In this document: positions 52,003 through 61,264 of the stretch, in pieces | How positions within the stretch are numbered: position 1 is the stretch's first letter | Layout: every line of letters starts with the position of its first letter | Source: Pseudogracilibacillus sp035303165 | GTDB lineage: Bacteria; Bacillota; Bacilli; Bacillales; Amphibacillaceae | Reading direction: 5' to 3' | Assembly: GCA_035303165.1 (NCBI GenBank) | Contig: DATGRY010000117.1 | Location: forward strand, 1-64,000 | Length of the DNA stretch: 64,000 nt | Notes under the pieces: generated by a model | Database searches by the model: none | Told to the model about the DNA's origin: nothing | Seen by the model: only the letters and a program-made list of their open reading frames with translations | Program-made: the position numbers and the translations under genes

Positions 52003-52425
52003 TTATGATGGAAATAATGTTTCTTCTTCACCGAGATGGTGAAAATGGTTTATAAGTAAAAGGGATTGAAATATAGAAATAAGTTCCACATCAACAGTAT
52101 CTTTTTCTGCAAATAGCTTTTTTATATGTGCAACGATCTTTCGAAATAAATCGTGATCGCGCATTAACATGTATAAATCCTTTTCTGGAACGTTTCCTTC
52201 TTCTAACAATTCTTTATACAGTCCGTGATCTTCAGCATCCGCATGAGCAATAATTTTCTCTTCCCAATGCGTAATAAGTTGTTTCACTAATTCATAACAT
52301 GCATCTTCCTCCTTATGATAAAAATGTTCTTTTAATTGTTCGGTTAATGTGACAGCTTGCCCGTGTGCAGCATCGTGAATTGCTCGGTGCGCAGTTAATT
52401 GGCGCAATGCAGGTCCTGATTTCAT
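52003..52425 (-). CDS. Hemerythrin-like HHE-domain protein
   Basis: 140 residues, four-helix bundle of the hemerythrin HHE type with His/Glu positions at HRAIHD, HADAEDHGLYKEL, RDHDLFRKI and NHFHHLGEEETLFP, able to hold a di-iron centre. Suggested role is oxygen, NO or iron handling; not proven. ATG 52425 follows GGAGG by 8 bases; the ATG at 52440 overlaps it. Divergent from the proC T-box. Confidence 0.85.
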   Translation of the reverse strand: MKSGPALRQLTAHRAIHDAAHGQAVTLTEQLKEHFYHKEEDACYELVKQLITHWEEKIIAHADAEDHGLYKELLEEGNVPEKDLYMLMRDHDLFRKIVAHIKKLFAEKDTVDVELISIFQSLLLINHFHHLGEEETLFPS

Positions 52426-52530
52426 GGAACAGTCCTCCATTTAACATATTTTCATGCTATAAACTATTTACTAACAACATAACCTGAAACACCTTTAGAT
52501 AAACATAAAGAGCAATCATAGCGATAATAC

Positions 52531-52559
52531 TTGACAAACGATATAGAACGACATACTAT
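52531..52559 (+). promoter_or_regulatory. proC promoter
   Basis: TTGACA (52531-52536), 17-base spacer, TACTAT (52554-52559). Confidence 0.8.
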
Positions 52560-52609
52560 TTAACATAACAAAAACTTCATATCGTTTGACTATGAATAGG
52601 ATAGTAAAT

Positions 52610-52811
52610 TAAGTACAGCACAAGAGAGTGGGATTCATCGGCTGAAAGATCCCATTGTTCCATGCTTAATTGAACCTACCTAGGAGTCGTTAGCTACAAA
52701 CTAACCGCTAGATTAGCGTTATCAATAAAAGAGTGGGCACATGCCAATATAGGTGGTACCGCGGAAACGACCTCATTCCGTCCTAATTGAAGGATGAATG
52801 GAGGTTTTTTT
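52610..52811 (+). promoter_or_regulatory. T-box riboswitch, proline specific
   Basis: The T-box bulge AGGTGGTACCGCGG is at 52751-52764, followed by a terminator (52770-52811: TCCT...AGGA core with CCTCATTC/GAATGGAGG and seven T). Stem I near 52620-52685 carries AGAGAGTGGGATTC and ends with GAA followed by CCT (52675-52677), a proline codon, as specifier. Uncharged tRNA-Pro would stabilise the antiterminator and switch on proC. Confidence 0.9.
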
Positions 52812-52847
52812 GTTTTTACAATACATTTAAAAGGGGTTTACGTACGG

Positions 52848-53654
52848 ATGGAAAAAGTATCATTTATCGGTGCTGGTTCGATGGCTGAAGCAATTATTGC
52901 AGGACTAGTAAATAAACGTGTTATTGCGACACAGCAAATATATGTGACGAATAAAGAAAACGAAGAACGTTTAGAACAATTAGAACAGGCATATAACATA
53001 ACAGGAACGACGGATAAGATAAAAGTTGTTCAAGACGCAGATGTAATTGTTATTGCAACGAAGCCTTACGATGTCGTCGATGCATTAAACGACGTAAAAA
53101 CGTATATAAAAGAAGATCAACTCGTCATATCCGTCGTTGCTGGTATCTCTACGGAGTTAATCGAAAATACGCTTGAAAAAAAAGCGCCAGTAATACGCAC
53201 GATGCCAAATACATCCGCTGCGATCGGTTATTCAGCGACGGCAATTACGAAAGGTAAGTTTGCTACAGATACACATCTTTCCATAACGGAAAAACTGTTT
53301 GAAGCAATCGGTACTGTTTCAATCGTTAAGGAAGAAAAAATGCATATCGTTACAGCATTATCCGGAAGTGGTCCGGCTTACGTTTATTATTTAGTAGAAG
53401 CGATGGAAGCTGTTGCAAGAGCAGAAGGTCTCGATGAAACGATCGCCAAGGATCTCATTACACAGACGATTATCGGAGCGGGAAATATGTTAAAAGAGAC
53501 GAACGAACAAGCAAGTACGTTACGAGAAAATGTGACGAGTCCAAATGGAACGACGGCTGCAGGACTTGCAACATTGCGCAAATATCAATTTAAAGAAGCA
53601 ATTGAAAACTGCATAAAAAATGCGAAGCAACGATCCATTGAATTAGGTGAATAA
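52848..53654 (+). CDS. proC: Pyrroline-5-carboxylate reductase
   Basis: 268 residues; last step of proline synthesis. N-terminal NAD(P)H fold VSFIGAGSMAEAI and C-terminal dimer domain with ALSGSGPAYVYYLVEAM and TSPNGTTAAGLATLRK. ATG 52848 is chosen because the ATG at 52794 falls in the T-box terminator; AAGGGG lies 11 bases upstream. The proline T-box predicts induction by proline starvation, as for proI or proBA in B. subtilis. Confidence 0.96.
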   Translation: MEKVSFIGAGSMAEAIIAGLVNKRVIATQQIYVTNKENEERLEQLEQAYNITGTTDKIKVVQDADVIVIATKPYDVVDALNDVKTYIKEDQLVISVVAGISTELIENTLEKKAPVIRTMPNTSAAIGYSATAITKGKFATDTHLSITEKLFEAIGTVSIVKEEKMHIVTALSGSGPAYVYYLVEAMEAVARAEGLDETIAKDLITQTIIGAGNMLKETNEQASTLRENVTSPNGTTAAGLATLRKYQFKEAIENCIKNAKQRSIELGE

Positions 53655-53663
53655 AACGAACAG

Positions 53664-54950
53664 TTATACTATTTTCCGAACGATAAATTGATCGTTTAAT
53701 AAAAGCCAATTTTGTGGAAAAGCGAGCCCTAATTTCCAATAAGCGATGCCGAGAAGACCGAGACGTTTTACGAGATTGAATTTTGCTTGTATAGATCGTG
53801 CATCTTCAAACCATACGATATGTTCCTTTCCGTCCATATCCATATATTCAAAAAATGGTGCTTGTGCTGTCTCATCGTATTGGATTGCAACACGATGTTC
53901 ACGTGCAAGTTGAATCGCTTGTTGTGGGCTAATGGCGCGGGCAAAACTTTCACCTTGTACGAAAGGAAGCGTCCAATCGTATCCGTACAAATTTTGTCCC
54001 ATTAAAATTTTTTCACGTGGAATTTCTGTCAATGCATATGTGAGCACTTTTTCTACTTCGTTAATCGGCGACACAGGAAGCGGGGGTCCTGCACTATAAC
54101 CCCACTCGTACGTCATAAGGACGACGAAGTCATTGTTTTCACCGTGAAAAGCGTAATCGTGTGCCTCATAAAGCAGTCCACTTTGCGTTCGGCTCGTCTT
54201 CGGTGCAAGAGCGGAAGAAAGTTGTAATCCACTAGGTGCTAAGCGGCTTTTTAGCTTTTGTAAAAATTCGTTGTACGCAGCTCGATCATTTGGATAAATA
54301 AATTCAAAATCGATATGTACATCTTTAAATCCATTTGCTACCGCACTGTTCGTAATTTCATCGATTAAGCGATTTTGTACCGCTTGAACGGTTAAAACGA
54401 TATGCGCAAGTTCAGAGCTAAATGATGCTCCTTCTAAATTTGTCACGACGAATGATAATGCGGTATCATTATTTGTAGCAATTTCTTGTAATAAATTAAG
54501 TAGTGGTGGCGATAATGTACCATCACGATTGACACGGTAACTGAACGGAGCAATGTACGTTAAGGATGGACTATGTTTGCGCGCAGCATTTTCTAATGCA
54601 GTTGAAAAACGGTCGCCAAGCGGCTCGATATAACCGAATGTCGTTATATCTTCTTTCATTTTAGGTGGGATATAAAGCCGTAAACCGACAGGCAATACTT
54701 GTCCAACTTGGATATTGTTCACCCGTGCTAATTGTTCGACGGAAATTTGCATCATTTCACTAATTGAAAACAATGAATCGCCTGGTTGGACGAAATAATA
54801 CTCGCCAATAATTGGAATGACTAACGCTTGACCGACGACTAAGTTAGGTGTCTCTAATTCATTCGCTTCCGTTAAAGCAAAAATAGACGTACTGTACATA
54901 TTTGCGATTGAGAATAATGTTTCCCCGCTTTCTACAACATGTATTTGCAA
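53664..54950 (-). CDS. sleL: Spore cortex-lysin-like glycoside hydrolase (YaaH/SleL type)
   Basis: 428 residues. Two LysM domains (about 2-45 and 50-97: HVVESGETLFSIANMYSTS and YFVQPGDSLFSISEMM), then a GH18 domain with DVHIDFEFIYP holding the catalytic Glu and VVLMTYEWGYSAGPP. No signal peptide is needed for this spore-coat-associated family. Acts on muramic-lactam cortex fragments during germination. TTG 54950 is preferred because AAAGGAG lies 8 bases before it. Convergent with proC, divergent from tadA, as in B. subtilis. Confidence 0.93.
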   Translation of the reverse strand: MQIHVVESGETLFSIANMYSTSIFALTEANELETPNLVVGQALVIPIIGEYYFVQPGDSLFSISEMMQISVEQLARVNNIQVGQVLPVGLRLYIPPKMKEDITTFGYIEPLGDRFSTALENAARKHSPSLTYIAPFSYRVNRDGTLSPPLLNLLQEIATNNDTALSFVVTNLEGASFSSELAHIVLTVQAVQNRLIDEITNSAVANGFKDVHIDFEFIYPNDRAAYNEFLQKLKSRLAPSGLQLSSALAPKTSRTQSGLLYEAHDYAFHGENNDFVVLMTYEWGYSAGPPLPVSPINEVEKVLTYALTEIPREKILMGQNLYGYDWTLPFVQGESFARAISPQQAIQLAREHRVAIQYDETAQAPFFEYMDMDGKEHIVWFEDARSIQAKFNLVKRLGLLGIAYWKLGLAFPQNWLLLNDQFIVRKIV

Positions 54951-55042
54951 TCGTCTATCTCCTTTCCTCAAAATGTCCTTTTCTATACAACGATATGTAA
55001 TGAAAATGAAAAATATGTGTAAAAGAGTTGATGGTTATGGTC

Positions 55043-55501
55043 ATGAATGATGAACAATATATGCAACTTGCAATTAAACAAGCGAAACGAGCAGAGGAAA
55101 TGGATGAAGTACCGATCGGTGCGATCATCGTCTATAATGACGAGGTCATTGCAACAGGATATAACAAACGGGAGACATCGCAAAAAACGGCATCCCATGC
55201 AGAATTAATTGCAATCGAACGGGCAAATGAAATAGTCGGCAGTTGGCGCCTAGAAAATTGCACGTTATACGTTACACTCGAACCGTGTCCGATGTGTGCA
55301 GGGGCGATCGTGCAATCCCGTATAAAACGTGTCGTTTACGGAGCGAGTGATCCGAAAGCAGGGTGTGCTGGAACGCTTATGAATTTGTTAAGAGAAGAAA
55401 AGTTTAATCATCAAGTGGAAGTAGAAGCAAATATTTTAGAGAAGCAGTGTAGCTCATTATTAACGAACTTTTTTAGAAGGTTACGCGACCGCAAAAAATA
55501 A
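55043..55501 (+). CDS. tadA: tRNA adenosine-34 deaminase TadA
   Basis: 152 residues. Zinc deaminase with HAE (SHAELIAIE) and PCxxC (EPCPMCAGAI) motifs; makes inosine at position 34 of tRNA-Arg(ACG). MNDEQYMQLAIKQAK aligns with the start of B. subtilis TadA; TTG 55028, ATG 55031 and ATG 55037 are in frame upstream and cannot be excluded, as the ribosome-binding site is weak. Directly upstream of the SRP RNA. Confidence 0.95.
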   Translation: MNDEQYMQLAIKQAKRAEEMDEVPIGAIIVYNDEVIATGYNKRETSQKTASHAELIAIERANEIVGSWRLENCTLYVTLEPCPMCAGAIVQSRIKRVVYGASDPKAGCAGTLMNLLREEKFNHQVEVEANILEKQCSSLLTNFFRRLRDRKK

Positions 55502-55553
55502 TGTACGCTATAATACGTAAGAATAATTGATAGAAGTTGGTAATGAATAGTAA

Positions 55554-55582
55554 TTGCAATTGAGAGTAAGAACCTGTATAAT
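55554..55582 (+). promoter_or_regulatory. SRP RNA promoter
   Basis: TTGCAA (55554-55559), 17-base spacer, TATAAT (55577-55582), 7 bases before the RNA. Confidence 0.8.
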
Positions 55583-55589
55583 GTACATT

Positions 55590-55857
55590 GCCGTGCTAGG
55601 TGGGGAGGTAGCGGTGCCCTATCACTTGCAATCCGCTATAGCAAGACTGAATCCCTACTTTAGGTGGACGATTTTACGGCCTGCCTTAACGGAGTGGTGC
55701 TGACGTTTAGATCTTGCGCAACAGGAACCCATGAATCCTGTCAGGTCCGGAAGGAAGCAGCAGTAAGTGGATCTTCTTGTGTGCCGCAAGGCAACCTAAA
55801 CCGAGCCATGAACTTAAGTAACGCGTAGGTTCGTTGCATCGATAGTAGGTGCACGGC
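55590..55857 (+). ncRNA. scr: Signal recognition particle RNA (scr)
   Basis: About 268 bases, the large Bacillus type with Alu domain. The 5' end GCCGTGC pairs with 3' GCACGGC (55851-55857). The Ffh-binding S-domain tip shows GTCAGGTCCGGAAGGAAGCA. Lies between tadA and the dnaX region as in B. subtilis; ends are approximate. Confidence 0.95.
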
Positions 55858-55873
55858 TCTTACATAAAAAGAT

Positions 55874-55911
55874 AAACTGCTATGAAAATCCATTTCATAG
55901 CAGTTTTTTTT
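55874..55911 (+). terminator. SRP RNA terminator
   Basis: AAACTGCTATGAAA/TTTCATAGCAGTTT, perfect 14-bp stem with 5-nt loop, then T run; A-rich 5' side suggests it also stops the convergent gene. Confidence 0.88.
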
Positions 55912-55927
55912 AATTTTTTAATTCTCT

Positions 55928-57388
55928 TTACGTGCCACAAAACGTCTGATACGGTCCATCGGGAATAGGAATACGTGCTAAGTTTTGTTGCATCTCGTTA
56001 TGAGCAAACGGATCGCGTAACGCATCGATTAGTTTTTCTACAAAACGCATTTCTCTCTTTTCCGTAACGAGCTCTAATGCCTCTTCAACGAGGTGGTTTC
56101 GTGGAATAATGGCGGGATTATGTTGCATCATCATTTGTTTTACTTCGTCCGCTCGTTTATGTTCGTACTCTAATCGACGTTGCCATTTGTTCCACCACGT
56201 TTTAAACGTCTCCGTTTTATATACTTCTTTATGAGTAAGTCGATCAAACGTTAAATCGAGAAACGTATTTGTGTAATCGACACGCTCTTTTTCCATCCAT
56301 TGTAATAATTCATTCATTAATTGTTCATCTTCATCTTTTTCCATAAATAAGCCGAGTTTTTTACGCATGCCACGTAACCAGTACGACTGAAAATGATGGG
56401 GGAAAGAATGAACGATATTTTCTGCTAATTGTACCGCTTTTTTTTCGTCTTGATCTATTAAAGGTAACAATGTTTCGGCAAAGCGTGCGATATTCCAATT
56501 GGCAATTGCAGGTTGGTTTCCATATTTATAACGACCGTGATCGTCAATGGAACTAAATACTGTTTCGCGATCGAACTCATTCATAAATGCGCACGGTCCG
56601 TAATCGATCGTCTCCCCACTAATCGTTACGTTATCTGTATTCATCACACCGTGAATGAATCCGACGAGTTGCCATTTCGCAACGAGTTTTGCTTGGCGTT
56701 TAACGACTCGTTCGAGAAAATGAATATAACGATTTTTTGCTTCATATATATCGGGATCGTGCCGTTTAATTGCATAATCAGCAAGTGCTTTAAGTTTTCC
56801 TACGTCTTTTAAGATTCGTGCATATTGAAATGTTCCAACGCGAAGATGGCTTGAGGCGGCACGGACGAGAATCGCACCGCGTAAAGCTGTACCACGAATC
56901 ACTTTTTCACCTGTTTCTACAACTGCAAGACTGCGCGTCGTTGGGATGCGTAGAGCGTGCATTGCTTCACTAATAATATACTCACGTAACATCGGACCGA
57001 GCGCACCTTTTCCATCTCCACCTCGGGAGTAAGGGGTTGGTCCAGATCCTTTATATTGAATATCGACTCGATCATTCGCTGGTGTTAATTGTTCACCTAA
57101 GACGATTGCTCGACCATCGCCTAATATTGTAAAATGTCCGAACTGATGTCCCGCATACGCTTGAGCAATCGTCATACTATTTTTCGGTAATGTATTACCA
57201 GCTAAAACAGAAATACCGTCTGCAGTTTCTAACAAATCACCATCCAAACCTAACGTTTCTGCTAACGGTTTATTTAATAAAACTAACGTTGGATTTGGTA
57301 CATAATCGGGCGTCGTTTTTGTATAAAAATCGGCTGGAAGTTCAGTATAACTATGATGAAAATTCCAACCGATTTGTTCAATTGTCAT
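55928..57388 (-). CDS. selO: SelO-family protein AMPylase (YdiU)
   Basis: 486 residues, pseudokinase fold that transfers AMP to Ser, Thr or Tyr of target proteins. Visible: IQYKGSGPTPYSRGGDG, AMHALRIPTTRSLAVVETG, FIHGVMNTDNVTISGETIDYGP (catalytic-loop Asn and metal Asp) and the C-terminal CGT (usual selenocysteine or cysteine position: YQTFCGT). Linked to redox homeostasis. Not in this location in B. subtilis, so it is an insertion between scr and ahpC. Confidence 0.94.
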   Translation of the reverse strand: MTIEQIGWNFHHSYTELPADFYTKTTPDYVPNPTLVLLNKPLAETLGLDGDLLETADGISVLAGNTLPKNSMTIAQAYAGHQFGHFTILGDGRAIVLGEQLTPANDRVDIQYKGSGPTPYSRGGDGKGALGPMLREYIISEAMHALRIPTTRSLAVVETGEKVIRGTALRGAILVRAASSHLRVGTFQYARILKDVGKLKALADYAIKRHDPDIYEAKNRYIHFLERVVKRQAKLVAKWQLVGFIHGVMNTDNVTISGETIDYGPCAFMNEFDRETVFSSIDDHGRYKYGNQPAIANWNIARFAETLLPLIDQDEKKAVQLAENIVHSFPHHFQSYWLRGMRKKLGLFMEKDEDEQLMNELLQWMEKERVDYTNTFLDLTFDRLTHKEVYKTETFKTWWNKWQRRLEYEHKRADEVKQMMMQHNPAIIPRNHLVEEALELVTEKREMRFVEKLIDALRDPFAHNEMQQNLARIPIPDGPYQTFCGT

Positions 57389-57682
57389 CGTTTATTCATC
57401 AACTCCGTTATTTTAAGGTTACATTCCCGTTTCCCCAGGGTATAAACTTATATACGTATATTATCCCATGATTAACATAAAATGAAAACAGTCTATTTTA
57501 TTACAAAGGTTTGGAGCATTTTTTCGTCATAACGGAACATAACTGATTGGGAAAGTAGTAAAATAAATGAGAATTTTTAAGTGTGAAAATAGCTCGAAAC
57601 GATCGTGACAACGATTATTTAAAAACATTTACATTTATCAAATGTAATTGCATTTCAAATAAAGAAGTATGAAGTGTTTTTC
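57389..57682. other. Intergenic region between selO and ahpC
   Basis: AT-rich and without a credible gene; regulatory elements of ahpC lie at its right end. Confidence 0.6.
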
Positions 57683-57711
57683 TTGACATATAGGCGAGTC
57701 TATATAATAAT
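57683..57711 (+). promoter_or_regulatory. ahpC promoter
   Basis: TTGACA (57683-57688), 17-base spacer, AATAAT (57706-57711). Confidence 0.7.
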
Positions 57712-57721
57712 TAATATTGAA

Positions 57722-57736
57722 TTAGAATTATTATAG
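57722..57736. promoter_or_regulatory. PerR box
   Basis: TTAGAATTATTATAG, 7-1-7 inverted repeat with two changes from TTATAATNATTATAA, just downstream of the ahpC -10. Repression by PerR and induction by peroxide are expected. Confidence 0.75.
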
Positions 57737-57832
57737 TTAACCAATATTTTCACATAAAAAGCTGACTTAACGGCGTTATTGGTAACTATGTAATTCTAAA
57801 AATAATATAATATTCAAGGAGGAGTATGTAAC

Positions 57833-58402
57833 ATGTCATTAGTTGGTAAACAGGTTGAACCGTTTAAGGCGGAAGCTTACGATGCTGGTTCTGGTGAATT
57901 CGTAGAGGTAACAGAGGAGAATTTTAAAGGAAAGTGGAGCGTAGTTGCATTTTATCCAGCTGACTTCACATTCGTTTGTCCAACTGAGTTAGAAGATTTA
58001 CAAGACCAGTACGAAGAGTTACAAAAATTAGGTGTTGAAGTATATTCTGTTTCAACAGACACACATTTTACACATAAAGCATGGCATGACCACTCACAAG
58101 CAATTTCAAAAGTTAGGTATACAATGATCGGTGACCCATCACAAAAAATTTCACGTAGTTTCGATGTACTTGATGAAGAGTCTGGATTAGCACAGCGTGG
58201 AACGTTCATCATCGACCCAGACGGTGTTGTTCAAGCTTGTGAAATTAACGCAGAGGGTATTGGTCGTGATGCAAGTACATTAATTCCAAAAATTAAAGCT
58301 GCACAGTACGTGCGTGACAACCCAGGCGAAGTTTGCCCAGCGAAGTGGGAAGAAGGAGCAGACACGTTAAAGCCAGGACTTGACCTTGTAGGTAAAATTT
58401 AA
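57833..58402 (+). CDS. ahpC: Alkyl hydroperoxide reductase AhpC
   Basis: 189-residue typical 2-Cys peroxiredoxin. Peroxidatic Cys in DFTFVCPTELEDL, resolving Cys in GEVCPAKW. Reduces hydrogen and organic peroxides with electrons from AhpF. GGAGG before the ATG. First gene of ahpC-ahpF; PerR box upstream. Confidence 0.97.
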   Translation: MSLVGKQVEPFKAEAYDAGSGEFVEVTEENFKGKWSVVAFYPADFTFVCPTELEDLQDQYEELQKLGVEVYSVSTDTHFTHKAWHDHSQAISKVRYTMIGDPSQKISRSFDVLDEESGLAQRGTFIIDPDGVVQACEINAEGIGRDASTLIPKIKAAQYVRDNPGEVCPAKWEEGADTLKPGLDLVGKI

Positions 58403-58462
58403 GCTGAGACTTCATAAAACAGGACTTCATTTCGTATGTAAAATCTAAGGAGTGTAATAATT

Positions 58463-60022
58463 ATGTTAGATGCAGAATTAAAAGCACAGTTAGCTCAATA
58501 TCTTGACATGATGGAGGGCGACGTGCTCATTAAACTAAGCGTAGGAACCGATGAAAAATCGAAAGACATGGAGAAATTTATCGATGAAATTGCACCGATG
58601 TCTGATCGTATTACTGTAGAACGCGAAACGTTAGAAAGAACCCCAAGTTTTAGTCTGAACCGCTCAGGGGAAGAAGTTGGGATCGTTTTTGCCGGCGTCC
58701 CTCTAGGTCATGAGTTTACATCTTTCGTGCTAGCACTTCTGCATGTAAGTGGTCGAGCTCCGAAGGTTGACGACAAGGTAGCTGAACAAGTAAAGCAAAT
58801 TGAAGACACACTTCATTTTGAAACGTACGTCAGCTTAACTTGTCAAGTATGTCCTGAAGTCGTTCAAGCACTTAATACTATGGCGGTGTTGAACCCGAAC
58901 GTTTCGCATACGATGATCGATGGTTCAGTCTTTAAATCCGAAGTTGAAAGTAAAAACATTATGGCTGTACCATCTGTTTACTTAAATGGTGAGCCATTCA
59001 ACAACGGTTTAATGACGTTGCCGGAAGTATTAAACTTGTTAGGATTCGTACAAGATGCATCTGAATTCGATAAGAAAGATCCATTTGACGTTCTCGTCGT
59101 CGGCGGAGGACCTGGTGGCGTAAGTGCGGCCATTTACGCGGCTCGTAAGGGTATTCGCACGGGAATCGTTGCCGAGCGTATCGGTGGTCAAATTATGGAT
59201 ACAGCAACGATTGAAAACTTTATCAGTGTTAAAAGTATTACTGGTCCAGGACTTGCGGCAAACTTAGAAGAGCACGCAAAAGAATACAATATCGATATTA
59301 TGGATTTACAACGTGCTACAGCGTTACGTAAAGAAAATGAATATATCGAAATTGATTTGGAAAACGGTGCAACGCTAAAGAGTAAGTCTGTCGTTCTTGC
59401 AACGGGTGCTAGATGGCGTAAAGTTGGTATTCCAGGTGAAGATGAATACCGCAACAACGGAGTTGCGTATTGTCCACACTGTGATGGACCACTCTTTGAA
59501 GGAAAAGATGTGGCGGTCATCGGTGGTGGAAACTCTGGAATCGAGGCTGCAATCGATCTAGCAGGTATTGCAAGTCATGTAACAGTTCTTGAATATTTAG
59601 ATGAACTAAAGGCAGATTCAGTTTTACAAGACCGATTAAAACAATTGCCGAATGTTAAAGTGATCACGAACGCCCAAACGACGGAAATCACTGGTGATGA
59701 TGACGGTGTGAACGGTATTTCGTATATTGATCGCGAGACTGAAGAGAAACATCATATCGAATTAGCAGGAGTATTCGTTCAAATTGGACTCGTTCCGAAT
59801 ACGGAGTGGCTCGGTGACTCTGTGGAGCGTAACCGATTTGGCGAAGTTCTTATCGATAAAAAAGGTGCGACGAATGTACCGGGCGTCTTTGCCGCAGGTG
59901 ACTGCGCTGATGAACCGTACAAGCAAATTATAATTTCAATGGGTTCAGCAGCGACTGCCTCATTAAGTGCATTCGATTACCTCGTGCGCAATGCTGAAAA
60001 GTTTGAAAAAGTTGAATCGTAA
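58463..60022 (+). CDS. ahpF: AhpF, NADH peroxiredoxin reductase
   Basis: 519 residues. N-terminal double thioredoxin fold with CQVC (Cys127/Cys130), then a thioredoxin-reductase-like part with FAD motif VVGGGPGGVSAAIYAARKG, redox pair in YCPHCDGP and VIGGGNSGIEAAIDLAG. Passes electrons from NADH to AhpC. AAGGAG lies 10 bases before the ATG. Closed by a terminator. Confidence 0.97.
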   Translation: MLDAELKAQLAQYLDMMEGDVLIKLSVGTDEKSKDMEKFIDEIAPMSDRITVERETLERTPSFSLNRSGEEVGIVFAGVPLGHEFTSFVLALLHVSGRAPKVDDKVAEQVKQIEDTLHFETYVSLTCQVCPEVVQALNTMAVLNPNVSHTMIDGSVFKSEVESKNIMAVPSVYLNGEPFNNGLMTLPEVLNLLGFVQDASEFDKKDPFDVLVVGGGPGGVSAAIYAARKGIRTGIVAERIGGQIMDTATIENFISVKSITGPGLAANLEEHAKEYNIDIMDLQRATALRKENEYIEIDLENGATLKSKSVVLATGARWRKVGIPGEDEYRNNGVAYCPHCDGPLFEGKDVAVIGGGNSGIEAAIDLAGIASHVTVLEYLDELKADSVLQDRLKQLPNVKVITNAQTTEITGDDDGVNGISYIDRETEEKHHIELAGVFVQIGLVPNTEWLGDSVERNRFGEVLIDKKGATNVPGVFAAGDCADEPYKQIIISMGSAATASLSAFDYLVRNAEKFEKVES

Positions 60023-60038
60023 TAAAAACATACTACGA

Positions 60039-60076
60039 ACCACTTTACTACGTTTTAAGTAGTAAAGTGGTTTTTC
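60039..60076 (+). terminator. ahpCF terminator
   Basis: ACCACTTTACTAC/GTAGTAAAGTGGT, perfect 13-bp stem, 7-nt loop, then TTTTCTCTTTT. Confidence 0.9.
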
Positions 60077-60222
60077 TCTTTTGGGAAATATGTATAGAAA
60101 ACTGTTGCGTTATTTATAATGATAGTAATTCGTTATACAATTTCACATATATACAACGAACAAAAACAAAATATCATATATACTATATAATGATGAAGCA
60201 AAAGTAAGGTGTGAAAGTAAAA

Positions 60223-61155
60223 ATGGATAAATTTATTTATATCGAAGATGTCGTACAAACTTTTTCATTAGAACTACTAGCAGGAGATGCGACGTTACAA
60301 CGGAAAATTACAAAACCGAATGCACGTCGACCGGGTTTAGAACTTGTGAAACATTTAGATTTTTTTCCACAAAAACATGTATTCGTGCTCGGAAGAAACG
60401 AAATTCATTATTTACATCAACTACCGGATCAAGAACGGGAAAGTCGTGTAGAAACATTAGTAACGTATGACCCACCGTGCATTATCGTAACGGATAACTC
60501 AGATGGACTAACGTATTTAACGAAGTATTGTAAAGCGAGAAATATCCCGCTACTTAGAACAGCTGAATCAAACTATGAATTTATAAAGAAAATTGATGCA
60601 TATTTAATTAAATGTTTAGCTCCTGAAATTGCAGTGCACGGCGTTTGTGTAAACGTATTCGGAATTGGTGTGTTAATTCGTGGCGACTCCGGAGTCGGAA
60701 AAAGCGAAACAGCCCACTCATTAATTGGTCGTGGACACCGGCTCGTTGCTGATGACATTGTTGTCTTAAAAAAACTGAGTCCACAAACGTTATTAGGAAC
60801 GCATAACGAAACGAATAAAGAGTTACTATCATTACGTAGTATAGGTTTATTAAACGTCGTTCGTATGTATGGACGTAAAGCGTTTCAAGATGAATCGCGC
60901 ATCGCTTTAGATATTGAATTAACGAAATGGCAAGACAATTATTTATATAACGAATTAGAAGTCGAAATGAAAACGAAATCGTATATGGATGTAGAAATTC
61001 CATCATTAGAAATTCAATTGAAACCGGGGCGAGATGTCGTTGGACTTATTGAAGCGGCGGTGAATAACTGGTATTTAAAAGAACAAGGATATAGTGCAGC
61101 GGAAGAGTTTATGGAACGAATTGAACAAGAAGCAGATGAAAAAGCGGAGCGTTAA
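60223..61155 (+). CDS. HPr kinase/phosphorylase-like protein, divergent
   Basis: 310 residues, the exact size of Bacillus HPrK. N-terminal domain, then the kinase domain with His139 (AVHGV), P-loop GDSGVGKS (154-161) and GHRLVADD (171-178). The HPrK signature, EIRGLGIINV in ordinary enzymes, is SLRSIGLLNV (203-212), the following FGAGAVR is YGRKAF, and PVRPGRNLA appears as QLKPGRDVV. Canonical hprK is next to lgt in Bacillus; this copy is beside dnaX. It may be a paralogue with altered specificity, or the only copy. ATG 60223 is used; AAGGTG lies 11 bases upstream. Confidence 0.85.
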   Translation: MDKFIYIEDVVQTFSLELLAGDATLQRKITKPNARRPGLELVKHLDFFPQKHVFVLGRNEIHYLHQLPDQERESRVETLVTYDPPCIIVTDNSDGLTYLTKYCKARNIPLLRTAESNYEFIKKIDAYLIKCLAPEIAVHGVCVNVFGIGVLIRGDSGVGKSETAHSLIGRGHRLVADDIVVLKKLSPQTLLGTHNETNKELLSLRSIGLLNVVRMYGRKAFQDESRIALDIELTKWQDNYLYNELEVEMKTKSYMDVEIPSLEIQLKPGRDVVGLIEAAVNNWYLKEQGYSAAEEFMERIEQEADEKAER

Positions 61156-61264
61156 ATAGAAATAAGTATAAGCGACTTTGGCTCACTTTAGTTTAGTTCA
61201 ATTTGCACGTAATATACGTTATAATAGATAAGACGAGCATGAAAGATGAAGGGGATCAAAACGG

